Positions 37,856 to 51,160 of a stretch of 63,307 nucleotides of DNA are shown here, one piece after another; the first letter of the stretch is position 1, and every line of letters begins with the position of its first letter. Made by a program: the position numbers and the translations under genes. Source of the stretch: Chrysomallon squamiferum (lineage: Eukaryota > Mollusca > Gastropoda > Neomphalida > Peltospiridae); contig CM022676.1 in assembly GCA_012295275.1 (NCBI GenBank), positions 17,461,109 to 17,524,415 on the forward strand, given 5' to 3'. Under the pieces are notes generated by a model, which saw nothing but the letters and a program-made list of their open reading frames with translations, did not search any database and had not been told where the DNA came from.

Positions 37856-38098
37856 CCGATATGTTAAAGTTATCGGTTTGTTAACGGAACAAGTAATCGT
37901 AGGAGATAAATCTGTAACGAAGTATTTGCTATTGTTTTTCTTCTTCCATTCGAACAATTAATTGGCTAAGGTGAAACCAGGGAACAAATCTAGCGAACTT
38001 TTAACCCGTTAGGTTAAAGAATTATCGGTTGGTTAACTGAACAAGTAGTCATGGGAGATAACTCTATAACCTCGTATTTGCTATTGTTTTTCCTTTTC
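37856..38098. repeat. Diverged tandem duplication, 150-bp period
   Basis: The stretch gttaaagttatcggtttgtt at 37863 recurs as gttaaagaattatcggttgg at 38013, and both copies carry gtatttgctattgttttt at their right ends. Confidence 0.85.
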
Positions 38099-38189
38099 AG
38101 TTCCAGTAGGGTTACTTACCCGCAAGTCTCTCCACATCTTAACGGTAATAACTGTTATATTTTAGCAATGATCAAAATTCCTTGTAGTT

Positions 38190-38470
38190 AAATATGTTCG
38201 TTTTACACAACCACTAACTAAAGGCTGACCGCTGTGTATTAATTACTTGCTGATAAAATTTGTTTTGTATAATGCAGTCATGCTTCCGGGTTCAGTTCGG
38301 GAGACATGTTTTCTCCAGTAATTCATGAAACATGGTTAACGTTAAAACCTAAAAACATTTTGCATAAATTTTGGAGGTGTTCAGCTATTATTCGTCATAT
38401 ATTGGCTATATTTCGAATTTGAATTTTAAAATTAATTAATTTTTAAACAAATCCAGATTGATAATTATAT
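38190..38470. repeat. Segment duplicated at 9890-10170
   Basis: Same orientation, with shared ttttgtataatgcag, ccagtaa(t/c)tcatgaa and ttcagctattatt strings. It marks a link between this part of the window and the left third. An ATT tract follows at 38612-38681. Confidence 0.75.
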
Positions 38471-38609
38471 ATAATGAACAAAACTTGTCACATGTATTTT
38501 TTTTTTATAAATAGAGAAATAAACAAGAACAATTTAGATGATGTTTTGGACGGCATTTGATATAGTGTTGTTTTAACAGGAATAAATAAATCAGTTTTAC
38601 TACTGTTAG

Positions 38610-38681
<72 letters not shown>

Positions 38682-38984
38682 TTTGTCATTCTTAAATTAA
38701 TTAATTGTATATAGTATAAAATAAATTATTTACTTTGCTCTGGTTCGACATAAAAAAAAATGTCATCTATACTTGGGTAAATTATGTTTGCTTATCTTTT
38801 AGATGTGAAACTAACAATTGTTCTTTGTTTCATTATATATTTTCTTTCCTTAATATGTGTAAAAAATAAATAGGTAAGGAAAATATATTAAGCTTATATA
38901 AATATTGGTGCATTAACAAATTATAACTGATACAATTCTAAGCAAGTTGATGAATAAATAGTGGCAATGTTTCTAGTGTTCAAC

Positions 38985-39890
38985 ATGAAGTAAGCTGATA
39001 AACTAATATAGATAATGTTTCTAGAGTTCACACTAAGTATGTTGATAAACTTGTAGTCACAATGTTTCTAATAGTCAACATTAGGTAAGTTTATAAACAA
39101 ATAGTGACAGTGATTCTACAGTTCACACTAATTATGCTGCTAAACTGACAGTGATAGTGATTCCAGAGTTCACACTAATTATGCTGATAAACTTGTAGTC
39201 ACAATGTTTCTAATTAAGTAAGTTTATAAACTAATAGTTATAGTGATTCTACAGTTCACACTAAGCATGCTGATAAACTGACAGTGATAGTGATTCTACA
39301 GTTCACACTAAGTATGCTGATAAACTGACAGTGATAGTGATTCTACAGTTCACACTAAGTATGCTGATAAACTGACAGTGATAGTGATTCTACAGTTCAC
39401 ACTTAGTATGCTGATAAACTGACAGTGATAGTGATTCTACAGTTCACACTATGCTGATAAACTGACAGTGATAGTGATTCTACAGTTCACACTAAGTATG
39501 CTGATAAACTGACAGTGATAGTGATTCTACAGTTCACACTTAGTATGCTGATAAACTGATACTGATAGTGATTCTACAATTCACACTAAGTATGCTGCTA
39601 AACTGACAGTGATGGTGATTCTACAGTTCACACTAAGTATGCTGCTAAACTGACAGTGATAGTGATTCTACAGTTCACACTATATATACTGATAAACTGA
39701 CAGTGATAGTGATTCTACAGTTCACACTAAGTATGCTGATAAACTTGTAGTGACACTGTTTCTAGTAGTCACCACTAAGTAAACTGATAAACTAATAGTG
39801 ACAGTGATTCTACAGTTCACACTAAGTATGCTGATAAACTTGTAGTGACAATGTTTCTAGTAGTTCACACTAAGCCAGCTGCTAGTAGTG
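38985..39890. repeat. Minisatellite, 47-bp unit, about 19 copies
   Basis: Central units are almost identical (gctgataaactgacagtgat, agtgattctacagttcacac) while outer ones are more diverged (gtttctagtagtcaac, aacttgtagt). One unit near 39449 lacks about 7 bp. About two unexpanded units lie in the paralogous segment at 21540-21610. Confidence 0.95.
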
Positions 39891-40722
39891 AAACACTGAC
39901 AGTAAGTTATTTCATCAGAAGATTGAAAGAAAGAAATAACATCACATCTTTTAAGCTTAGAATCAGATTTATTTACTAATCTAAAATGTTGTATACAAGT
40001 CTGTGAAACTTAATATCAGAATATGATGAACTTTGTGTTATACTGAAAATGATTTTAACAAACTTTACAAAGTATGTTAATTCTTATTTATTTTATATGT
40101 CTATTTTTCTTTCTTTCCTCTCATTTTTATTCAAATATTATTAAATGAATTTACTTTTAAGGTGCTTTTACTTTACAGAAATATGCAGTGACCAAGAATA
40201 TTAATGAAAACCTGTCAATTTTGTGTGTCTTTGTGTGAGTGTGTGTGTTTTTATTAGTATGTGTCAAGTGTGACTTACTTTTGTCTTAAAATGTTAATGA
40301 AGCTGTGTAAATCTTAACATAGGGAATTATAATTTGATTGAGACATCTTTGTTGATGTCTCTGAACTGTTATAAACTTGAGCTGAGAAGTAAAAGACTTT
40401 GCTGTTTGTTGTAAAATATTTTAACACTGTTAACAGAACACTACTTTATCACACTCTAGTGTTGATTGTTTTCTGATAAGAAGAAAGAAAGGCTAGTGCA
40501 GTTTATGGAATGTGACACAAACACTCAGATGACAGGTGTTAATCAAGGAGATGTATGTGGACTAAAAAATATAAAATGCAGTATATAGCCGAGGCAAAAC
40601 ATTTTAAATTGTTTTCATTTTATATGTAGTTTTCTGTTAAAGAAATGTCATCAGTGGAATCATTATTAACATACTCTTTTGTGATTTTTATTTTTTACAA
40701 TTTTTAGTTTTTATTCACTCAG
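39891..40722. other. Gene-free stretch; part matches 21800-21860
   Basis: Contains gcttttactttacagaaata followed by tgcagtgacc near 40165-40195, an acceptor-like site also present in the paralogue. No open exon follows. The right end is a T-rich stretch leading to the acceptor at 40722. Confidence 0.45.
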
Positions 40723-40884
40723 ATGCAGACAGTTGTATTGCAGCAGAAGGCTGCATCGATGACATCGGCAGTTAATGTGATACAGTGTCCGGATCAGACA
40801 ACAACTGCATTGCAAGCAGCCAGTGTCATTCAGTCTCAGCCACGTGTACAGCAACCAGCAGCATCAGTGACATTGTTATTGTAA
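40723..40884 (+). other. Glutamine-rich terminal-exon candidate
   Basis: An acceptor-like ttttattcactcag is followed immediately by ATG and 53 open codons to a stop: rich in Q, A, S, T and V (MQTVVLQQKAASMTSAVNVI at the start, QPRVQQPAASVTLLL at the end). The composition recalls glutamine-rich activation regions of transcription factors, but I cannot name a family. GC content and codon use stand out clearly from the flanking AT-rich DNA. It could be the last exon of a gene whose earlier exons I cannot see, or a retroposed fragment. Confidence 0.35.
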
Positions 40885-41280
40885 CTGACACACCTGATAT
40901 GTGATTTCTGAAACAAATTAGGATAAAACAGACAAAGTTTGTTTGTGCTGGATAATGTAAACAGCAAACCAGTAGAATTTATAGAAGGTGAGTTAAAAGA
41001 TTAATTATAGTTATAACATTTTATTATATTTTTAATTTATATGACTCAAGTTTAATAATAAAACTTTCTTGTATTTGTAAGACTTCTAGTGATAAAACTT
41101 ATCTCTAATGTATGACTTTAGTCTAGTTATAAAAGTTATTACATTTATGATTAGAAGACTTCAGTTCCGTTACAAAATTTCATTACAAAGTTTAGCCTCC
41201 AGGGACCATATTTAGTTGAAATCTGACAGTTTGTTTAGCCTCATTAAACAAACTGATATCTCTAAATAAGTACTGAGAGG

Positions 41281-41320
<40 letters not shown>

Positions 41321-42715
41321 TGATCAAGATTTAGCATTTATTCTAATTGACTGAACATTTTAATTCTTTAATTTTATAATGTCATAGTACTTTCATTTAT
41401 TTCAATATTCTGTGATCAAATCAAAAGTGGCATATTTTGTTTTATGATTTACTAAGTGAGGTGTCTGTGTGTTATACAATCAAGGTGTTCAAGTCTGTAT
41501 TTAGAAAATACAAATAGCAGAATATAATATTTTGTTAAAGATGACTGGTGTGGTTCATACCATTCTGCTACTACTGGATTTTAACAGTGTATCATCCAAA
41601 CTTCTTTCTTATTTACTAGATCACAGCTCTGATTTCAAATTACTTCACAAAATCTTGTATATAAATTCAAAATTATTGTACTGTTTATAGCTTAGAAATA
41701 ATATGAAAAAGATATTTAAACTAAATGACAGTCTTAAAATTAATTTCTTATTTTATACGTGCTAGATGTTTACTTTAAAAATGTAAAAAGTAAAATTTGT
41801 CATGAGCAGTCCGAGATGGCAATTACATCTACATGTTAAAAAGAGAACAAATCATTTGATAAAATATTTAAATTTTCTACAAAAATCTTAAATGTTCAAT
41901 TATTATATTCCAAATTCCTATAACGTTTCAGCAAAAACATAATGTAACAGTTTTGTTTCAATATACTAATAAGCTGAAATGAAACAAAATAATAAAACAA
42001 CAAAAACACTTGTACAAGATTAATATTAAATATGTTTTATGTAGCTACCAGAATATTTAAAAAAAACAAATGAACAAGTAAATAAAGTGAAAATGTATAG
42101 ATTAGTTTAATTACTGAAACATTAGTCTTAATCATTATAGTAAAGTTATTAAGGACTAGTTAGTAAGACAAATAAAAACAAACAGTATGCACATTTAGTA
42201 CACAAACTAAACATTTGAGATACCTGGCATTAAAAATTAAATTATGCAAATAATTATCTTAACAGAGAAATAATAATAAAATAATGGATAATTTCTCTCC
42301 TCGAAAAAAAAAAAAAAAACCATTGTCATATTATAACAAGAAGTTAGCTCCCCTTACACCAGCTTCATAAATAAGCACATATAAGTAAAATGCAAATAAA
42401 ATTAATTAAAATATTTTACTGCAGTAAATAAATTTAAAATGTAATCATCGTGAATAATGTTTAATGTTGATAATTATTGTTCCGAGATATCGATTGTGTA
42501 GGTCATGGTTATGCGTTAATTTCCCCATATTAGAGAGTGCACCACATTCGAGCAGTACGTCAACCAGTGCTTTACTAAACATCTGTGGATTCATTACTAC
42601 AGTAGACTATTTCGAAACATTATGTTAAGAAATTTTAAGAACAAAGTGAAAAAAAAACAATATTAATAAAATGATGATTTACCGAGTTGAAACTATTTTG
42701 CTATCTTACCTATGT
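40885..42715. other. Gene-free AT-rich stretch
   Basis: An ATT tract lies at 41283-41319. Near 42520-42560 an inverted match to about 9755-9800 is visible. No exon is supported. Confidence 0.5.
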
Positions 42716-43489
42716 TGTAGTAGTAGTAGTAGTAGTAGTAGTAATAATAATAATAAATGCCAGTTTAGATAAACGATTTCAGAGTCATCACATACATACA
42801 TACATACATACATACGTACATACACACATATACATGTACATTCAAACATGCACATATCTACAGACACACACGTTTAATTTCTTTGTTTTTCTTCATTTGT
42901 AGTGGTATCAATAATATGTAATAGCAGTAGTAATAATAGTAACAATAATCTGTAATAGTAGTGGTAGTACTGGTATCAGTAGAATGTAATACTTGTTGTA
43001 GTGGTATTAATAATATGTAATAGTAGTAGTAGTTGTGGTATCAATTATATGTAATAGTAGTAATAATGGTATCAATAATATGTAATAGTAGTAATAATAT
43101 GTATAGTAGTAATAATATGTATAGTAGTAGTAGTAATATAATATAGTAGTAGTAGTAGTAGTAGTAGTAGTATCAGTAATATGTAATAGTAGTAGTAGTA
43201 TTAATAAAATGTAATAGTAGTAGTATTAGTATTAATAACATGTAATAGCAGTAGTAGTATTAATAATATGTAATTGTAGTAGTGGTATCAATAATATATA
43301 ATAGTAATAGCAGTGGCATCAATAATATGTAATAGTAGCAGTAATAATGGTATCAATAACATATAATAGTAGTAGTAGTAGTATTAATAATATGTAGTAG
43401 TAGTAGTAGTAGTGGTATCAATAAAATGTAATAGTATAGTAGTGGTATTAATAATATCTAATAGTAGTAGTAGTATTAATAATATGTAT

Positions 43490-43521
<32 letters not shown>

Positions 43522-43590
43522 ATAATATGTAGTAGTATTAATAATATGTAATAGTAGTAGTAGTATTAATAATATGTAGTAGTGGCAGTG
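42716..43590. repeat. Complex AGT/AAT satellite-like array
   Basis: After a short AGT/AAT tract and an ACAT stretch, from 42902 the sequence alternates runs of AGT with the phrase attaataatatgtaat in units of roughly 25-35 bp. It is a higher-order array built from a trinucleotide repeat plus a fixed spacer. Confidence 0.9.
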
Positions 43591-43757
43591 GAATGGTCTC
43601 ACAGTAGCACCAAATAGAGATCACTGTATTAATTGTAATAATGGTTTTCATAGTAATTATTTTTATATACATTTACCAGTACATACTCACACGTTGATAC
43701 GTTGATATATACATACATTCACACAGACATTCACATACGTACGAATATACATACCCC

Positions 43758-43790
<33 letters not shown>

Positions 43791-44273
43791 TTAGACTGAC
43801 GCACACATGCACTTAGACTCACACAACTGTGTATTAGATCTCACTGTGTGGATAAACTACAGACATGTTTACTATCACTTTCTTCTCAAACATAAGTTGT
43901 TTAACAAACGAACTTCTCAAATACGCGACACAACGTGCTAGTGAATCTGATCTGATTTCACAGTGAAAATACTCACTGCCAGACTGCGTTACATAATTAC
44001 ATTAGTTACAACAACATGTCTGTGTAACAAGTATATTTGTAACATGTATTGTGGGGTGGGATTTGCGGTTTGTCAAACACCCCCACACACATCCACATTT
44101 GAGACGTCATGATTGGACTTTGTTCTCCTGTGTCAGTGTGTTGCTGAGTATTCTGTGTGCAGCATAATTAAAAGTATCCAGATGTCCTTTCATAAGTATA
44201 AAGTAAAAGAGCAGTATAACATATTGATGTCCATTATATACTGTTTATTCCATTCTAACAACATATAATACTA

Positions 44274-44337
<64 letters not shown>

Positions 44338-44997
44338 TAAAAACGCGTTTCTTTCAGTTCATTTGGAATGAAAAACCCGATAAGATAGAACAAATATTAG
44401 TTCGCGATTTTATTGATTTAAGAGCAATGAATGTTATGTTGTAATGCACTAAAATATCGTTGGTTACAAGTGTGTTTAAACCAAGACATTATCTCTCTTT
44501 TAAGTGATCATTTACAATATAGGGCTTCGCTCATTTTTGTTTTTGAGTCAGTCTATAGCAAAACAAAATCGTTGCTATGCACGAAACCCTATTGAAATAA
44601 ATGTGTTATGTATACATGTTATATCTACGTGTTATCTTCTTCCACTCAAGGTAACTACACACACTCGTCTTAGATATTTTCAGTACGAGATCTTGTTATT
44701 TATCTTAACAACAAATAAGTAATTGGTATTATATGGTATAAAAGGTTCAGAGAAATTTTAATTTTGTATTATGTCTAGTAAAGATTTAAGGCACATCTTT
44801 TGATTATGTAAACAACTTCAGACATTCTGTAAATATATCATAACAATTTAGCGACAGAAAATGGAATCATATGCATTTTTAAATTAGTTTTCTGTTTATG
44901 CACTTTTGTATGTTTCTTACAGTAACACATATTTGAATTCATTTCACAAACATTTACTACTAGGACTGTCTAGGACATTTATTATTATTATTATTAC

Positions 44998-45079
<82 letters not shown>

Positions 45080-45465
45080 GATATTGTAGAAACTTATCTA
45101 TTTAGCACATTAATTTACTTTAGTTGTTTTTTTATATTCAAATGGATTAGCATACAGAAAGAGGGTAACCATTTGTCCCTGCCTCCGACTTAAACAAGGA
45201 TAACGCAAAATCTAGTTACCAACATAGTTGTCTAATAATGGCCGCGAACTCGACCGTCCCACGCGTTCTCTGTGTCTTTGTCTTTTCTTTGATCCCCCCC
45301 CGGGCTCTTTTGTCTCTTACTTAAATAAACTTAATGCGTATCAATGGCGGAGTCGAGAAAAATTCCTTTTGTCTCTCGCTAATGATAGTTAATTTTTAAA
45401 AGATTTCATTAATTGGATTACTGTTAACTAACAATACATATTAGATTAATATATACTGTTAGGAA
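43591..45465. other. Gene-free stretch with AAT tracts
   Basis: AAT tract at 44278-44336 and a long ATT tract at 44959-45080. A less AT-rich patch lies at 45235-45310 (gcgaactcgaccgtcccacg, then a run of eight or nine C). Small open frames at 44504 and 44906 are not protein-like. Confidence 0.5.
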
Positions 45466-46499
45466 TTTTTGTAGAAATGAATGGGCAACATATTCACTTA
45501 CTTTAACGGTACATACAGTTTAGTTATGATATCTTAGACTGTATTAAAGTAAGCTATTTAATTAAATAATCATTATCTTTCCGATATTATCAAAAACTGT
45601 ATCTTACTGGTACAACAATATCAAATATTATAATAAGTAAACAAAAGAAATAGCTACTAGCGGATTCTAGAAGTAGGTATAAATTAAATTGCAATCCGTG
45701 GTTTAATAAATTAGTTGGGACCAATTTTCTAACTTAAACACCACAGAAGACAGTACATCTAAATATCGCTGAGAAATCTTTCCACAGCTTGATCGCGTAT
45801 CCTATTAGGGTATAGTTAAGGTCTCTACTGCGTGAGGTAAGAAAACAGTTTGCCGTCTTAGTTGTATTATTGTATACTGTATTTTATGTGGTGACTTAAA
45901 ATATAATAAAAAGAAAGAAAGAAAGAAAACAAATACAAATAAATAATCAAATAAAAAGGAATAAGTGAAACCAATAAATAATTTAAAAAAAATAAAAATA
46001 AACACAAACTAAAAATAAAAATTATTTCTCCAAGTGATGAGTAGAAGTGTTAATATTTGAACAATGATTATTATTTTCGTTTCTGTTTTTATGTTTATAT
46101 TCAGGCCCTACACATATATATTTTATTATATTATATTATATTATATCACACTCACACACACACAACATAAATAATAAACGTGGTTTTGCGTTTAGGTCGC
46201 TTTGACTCAAAACATGTACAAATAAAAGAGGGTCCCATATTTTCTGATTCACCATTACATTGCATTTTTCACGATGCTAGGTATAACGTTTCCTGTCGCC
46301 AGTACTATTAACATGCTATTTTTTATCTGACCTACATAACAGATACTTGTTAGCGATTAGTTTTTCATCAATATAGTGTGAGAAATAAATGTATTACATA
46401 CAAAATAAGTAATGACAAATATATATATATATTTAACAGGTTCGAAACACAAGTTACATTATACGGGACACATTGTATGCAACAAAATATGTGCATGTA

Positions 46500-46695
46500 T
46501 TTACCACTAAAGGTGGCCTGACCTGTACGACATCTGATTTCAATCACGTGTTTATGAGCAGACGACATTGTAAACAGCGATACACAGAAGATATTTCAGT
46601 GACCTGTCAAACAGGACGTTGTCAGTTCCAGGAAAACACTCACCAAGCAAGGACGCACTTTCTTAGGCAGACAGCCATTTTGAAATTTGAAGGTA
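46500..46695. promoter_or_regulatory. Conserved E-box and CCAT module, copy B
   Basis: Contains gatttcaatcacgtgtttat, gacattgtaaacagcgatac, tccaggaaaacactcacc and gacagccattttgaaatttg followed by aaggtatttt. The CCATTTTG site is intact here, unlike at 13505. Conservation after duplication is compatible with function but equally with recency. Confidence 0.42.
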
Positions 46696-47057
46696 TTTTG
46701 TATTTTATTGTAATTTAACATATGCGGTACAATTATTACTTTGCTTAAATCAGATCAGACATTTTGAATTTGAAATCTATTTTGTCAAGGCTATACAGTT
46801 TTTGTGTGAATTGTCTTTAACGATTTTATTTGTTTTAGATTTCTTATACCTAACACACTGGTTTATGATAAATATCGAAGAATAGTTAATAATAACAACA
46901 CCAACAACAACAACAACAACAATAAATAAAAAAAATACTAATAGGAAATAAAAGTACTAAGAACAAATAAAAATAACAATGGTATCGTGATTATAATAAT
47001 AATTATTATTGTATTAGTAGTAGTACTAGCAGTAGTTGTAATAGTATCACCTAAATA

Positions 47058-47402
47058 CAGGTACCGGACCAATTATAGGTACTCCTTGGGGCCTGAGGCA
47101 TTCCGAATTTCTGGATCTTCCGGTTTTCTCGTGCCAAGGCATCTAAGTTCGTAAATATTTAGGCATAAACATTTTATTTAAAAAAAAAAAAAAAAAAAAA
47201 GAAAATTGACGACACACAACTGTGGCGACTCGACACGTAAACAATGCGGCGAGTGAATGAACAGCACGCGGCTTGAAAGAGTAGTTACGGTCTGATGAGG
47301 ACAAAACCCGCGCGCGCAAAATATGAAAATTACGTCGGGGAAAAGTTCCGGTTTTCTGGTCTTTCGGGATTTCAGAACGCCGGATAATTTGTCCGGTATC
47401 TG
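47058..47402. mobile_element. Non-autonomous TA-flanked transposon, copy B
   Basis: Ends caggtaccggaccaatta and, reversed, cagataccggacaaatta, with TA on both sides. It is the co-duplicated partner of 14061-14403, not an independent insertion, because flanking DNA also matches. Confidence 0.85.
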
Positions 47403-47510
47403 TAGAGTTCAGTGTATCGTTTATAGTTTATACTCTATCTGATTATTTCATGTTACTTTGTGTCATTTTATTTATATATTTATTAATTAATAAAATTCTT
47501 TATTGATTTA

Positions 47511-47600
47511 TTGATCCCTCATCTCTGTGATCAATAGTAGAGTTAAACAGAAATTACTCGTTTCTAAGAAATTATCGATCAGAACATTTTTCAGGTAAGT
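47511..47600. repeat. Microsatellite-flanked core repeat, copy B
   Basis: Partner of 14489 by duplication; ends ttcaggtaagtaac, with a donor-like GTAAGT shared with copy A. Confidence 0.72.
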
Positions 47601-47642
47601 AACTATTTGGATACTACAATGTGTTTTATATTGTGTTAATTT

Positions 47643-47666
47643 AATTTAATTTAATTTAATTTAATA

Positions 47667-47713
<47 letters not shown>

Positions 47714-47714
47714 T
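47643..47714. repeat. (TTTAA)n and (ATT)n
   Basis: Five TTTAA units, then about 14 ATT units; copy A at 14615-14700 has a longer ATT part and added TTTA units. Confidence 0.94.
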
Positions 47715-48313
47715 ATCTATTTGCGTGTGTTCATCTCAGTCTTTCTTTCTTTCTTCATTAGTTTCTTCCTGCTTATCTAACGTTCCTATTGGAATATCAC
47801 CCGTTCCAGCCAGTGTATAATATGTTATTGTATTTTTTAATATTTTTGTTTTTTATCGCTGTTATTGATAATCATATAATAAACAGTATTACAACGTGAG
47901 GCTTTTTAAAGGTATGGAACGTGCCAAAAGAAGATGTGATAATATTATCTTATATCATAGTATTGTTTTCTATTTACGAGTTTGTTAGTTTGTTCTGTTT
48001 ATTGGAAATAATTGGGTTGTCTATATCTTCTTCCATGAAATGATGACAAATGTAAATATTTTCATATTTTCAAGGGTTTATTTCTACACTAATGGGCAGA
48101 GAGTTTTTTAACAATGAATTTATCAGATCGTTGTAAATAACACCCGAGTTTATCTTTGTGTTTCTCATATAGAAGTTACACGCTATTTTTATCTGGCCTA
48201 CATTACAAACAAACGTCACGTGTTAGCTTAACTTGATATACTGGTCATGTAAGCATCGTCAGGGAAATAAAATAGGTACACGTATATTTAGTGCACTGTA
48301 AAATTTATTTCTT

Positions 48314-48340
48314 CCACCTCTGCACGCCACTGCACTTGAT
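48314..48340. mobile_element. Remnant right end of the hAT-like element
   Basis: Only ccacctctgcacgccactg remains, followed by cacttgat, the original target 8-mer. The rest was removed together with left-flanking DNA in a deletion of about 450 bp relative to copy A. Confidence 0.8.
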
Positions 48341-48450
48341 GACGTGTAAATTATCTGACGTCACTCGCGTGTTTATCAGTGGAGGATTTTGAGAACCAAA
48401 AGAACACAAAGCAGAAATAAAACAAGTCGGCCATATTGAAAGTCTTTGAT
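48341..48450. promoter_or_regulatory. Conserved CRE/E-box and CCAT module, copy B
   Basis: Contains ctgacgtcactcgcgtgttt, atcagtggaggattttgaga and caagtcggccatattgaaag; the last is the best match to an inverted YY1-like site among the copies. Confidence 0.42.
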
Positions 48451-48774
48451 ATTTTTATTTTGCTTTTACTTTTCCACTGTTCTTAATTTATTACTAAATA
48501 TATCAGACTTTGTTCTCTAACAAATAGATTATTTAAGTGTGAGGTTTTCTAAATTGAAATGAAACAAGGTTACGTACATACTGACTTTAGTATGCTCTTA
48601 TTATTATTGTTAGTAGTAGTAGCAGTCATAGTAGTAATATCTTTAATACTAGTACTACTACTGTTACTACCCTATTAAAGCCATTATTTTTTTTATTGAT
48701 ATAGTTTGCTATTTATTGCTTACTTTATTTCATTTTGTTTTATTTTATTTTAATTTTAATTCATTTATTCTTAG

Positions 48775-48868
48775 ATCGGTGATAGCGGTGATCTACAGCA
48801 GTTTAGTCGACAGAGAGAAAATCGTCGCTTAAATAAATTGTCCATCAGCAAGTTTAAATTAGAAGGTA
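48775..48868. repeat. Microsatellite-flanked core repeat, copy B
   Basis: Partner of 16199, with gatcggtgatagcggtgatc and aataaattgtccatcagc conserved. Confidence 0.7.
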
Positions 48869-49257
48869 TTTTAAATTGTTTTCTATTTCAAAAATATCGC
48901 ATCCTGTTATTTTTTTTTTAATTTTAATTTTTTTTTTTTTTAATAATATTTCTTGTTCTTTAGTGTTTCATTTTAGATCTGTCACTGACGGATAATTTTG
49001 CTGACTTTTCGAGAAGCAAATTGTTATAAATGACCACAAGTACATTGCGATATGAAAATCATTTCTCCCACAGTGAAATATTTCTTACCTGACTGACCAC
49101 ACACCTCTGTTTATAATAATAATAATAATGATAATTGTAATAATAATTCTTTATGTCTTCGTCATCATTGTTATAAATCATTACCATAACCGCAAGGTAT
49201 TTCTTTTTTATCCTTTATCAGTCCGATATTTTTCTTTCTTTCCTTATCTTTTATTAA

Positions 49258-51000
49258 TATAATAAAATATGCTTTGTAATACCGCGATTTAAAACACTTG
49301 TCTAGAGATCTCCTGTGAGGTATATCCAGTTTAGTATCTAGTCACGGTTTTGAGATATCAATCATTATGTTTTGTTATTTTTACGTATTCATGAGAGAGG
49401 GGGTCAAAGAACAAACTTCTTATCTGCGAACAGACCTTTACGTCCAGCAGTAATCATAATAATACAACAACAAAAATAATAATAATAAAATAAATAAATA
49501 ATAGTAATAATAATAACGGCTTCAGGCACACTAGAGAAATAATCTGTAAGTTAAAAAAAAATAGAGAAAAGAAAAAACGTGAATCACAAATTGCAAACAG
49601 AAAATAACATAGCATAAACTCGAACTGCGCAACTGCGCAACTGATCTAACTGAGTAAATGTTTTTATTGTCAATCCATAAATTAGATTTATTTTCGAATC
49701 AAACACGTAATTATTATATATCAAGTATTGTTAGAAATACAGCTACTTTGTAATTTGTTTGTGTACCACATTTTGAAAACAAAATATTAAATATTATGTC
49801 ATTAACACTAGTACATTGAAAATTATACATAATTATTTTCTAAGTATTTTAATATAACACGTTGGCAAAAATAAATCTTGATAAATCTTGAATACTGAAC
49901 TGATGAGTATCATCTTTTTTAAACTGTACGAATGAAAAACAATACATATAATAATAATAATAATAATAATAATATAATAATAATAATAATAATTATAATA
50001 ATAATAATAATACAATAATAATATTTTCTTGTGAATACTATGTACCTATATTACATCAAGATTTAAAACACGAGTCTAAGATCTCTAGTGAGGTATCATG
50101 TATTGCTCAAACTAACTCGAGCGTGCACAACAAAGAAAAGGCGAAATATGATTTGTAACACCGCAGTTTAAAACACGTGTCTAGAGATCTCCCGTGAGGT
50201 ATCCAGTTTAGTACTTAGTCATGTTTTTGAGATTATCTATTACTTGTGTTTTGTTCTTTGTACGTATTAATGAGAGAGGAGATCAAAGATCATCCATAAT
50301 ATCTGAGAACAGAACATTTTATACAATTCGCCATACAGTAAAAATAATAATAGATATATTAATATTATTATTAATAATAATATTAATAATAATAATAATA
50401 ATAATATAACAAGTTCAAAAAGCCACAACCAAGTAGAATACAAATTGAAAATATGAAATGATATAGCATAAATTCAAACTGCGTGTATAATCAAATTTTG
50501 TAAATGTTATTACTGTCGATCAATAAATTATTTCCCAATATAACACCTAATTACTATATATCAACTATTGTTAGCAATACAGCTACTTTGTAATCTGTTT
50601 GTCTATCACGTTTGGAGAAGAAAAGAATGAGTTCCCCTAATACCTTGAAAATTATATGTAATTTAAAACGTTGCCAATTAAGTTATTTTTGTGGTTGTTG
50701 TAATGGTTGAAACAAAGGCGCTACGTTTATAATAACTATTTAATTTTAACTGTTTTCTATATGAACAGTGTAAAATAATACACTTCACCCTGCCAAAAAT
50801 AAATCTTGTTTAAACTTGAACACTTAACTGGCGAGTATTGTGTCTTTTAAATTGTACGAATGAAAAACGATACCCAAATAATATTAATAATCGAAATACT
50901 TTTCGGTGAATATTACATAACTATTTTATAATCGTAACCACTCAACAAGTAAGGCACCAAATAATCCACCAAATAATTTTAAGATAAAGAGGAAGATACA
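49258..51000. repeat. Second block of the left-end composite array
   Basis: Corresponds to about 4800-6420, beginning with tttgtaataccgcgatttaa and ending with gtaaccactcaacaagta...aataatccaccaaataat. It carries interrupted AAT tracts near 49465-49520, 49950-50025 and 50340-50405. No gene. Confidence 0.85.
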
Positions 51001-51160
51001 GAACACACACACACACACAGACACACACACACACACAGAGACACAGACACATACACACACACATATAAACACACATATACAAACATACATACATACACCC
51101 AAAATTATCTTTTTCAGAAACAGCAGACAATTTTTCAAGTACGTCACTTCATAGATAATG
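51001..51160. repeat. AC-rich and ACAT-rich microsatellite
   Basis: Interrupted AC units to about 51063, then ACAT units to about 51098. Confidence 0.93.

Larger units (their letters stand above)
45466..49257 (+). repeat. Segmental duplication, copy B
   Basis: Direct duplicate of 12526-16680. It keeps the TA-flanked transposon, the core repeats and the upstream modules, but lacks about 450 bp including most of the hAT-like element. Identity stops abruptly at 49257 within ttttattaa, before the position where the gene lies in copy A. No BTBD coding sequence is present. Confidence 0.93.
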
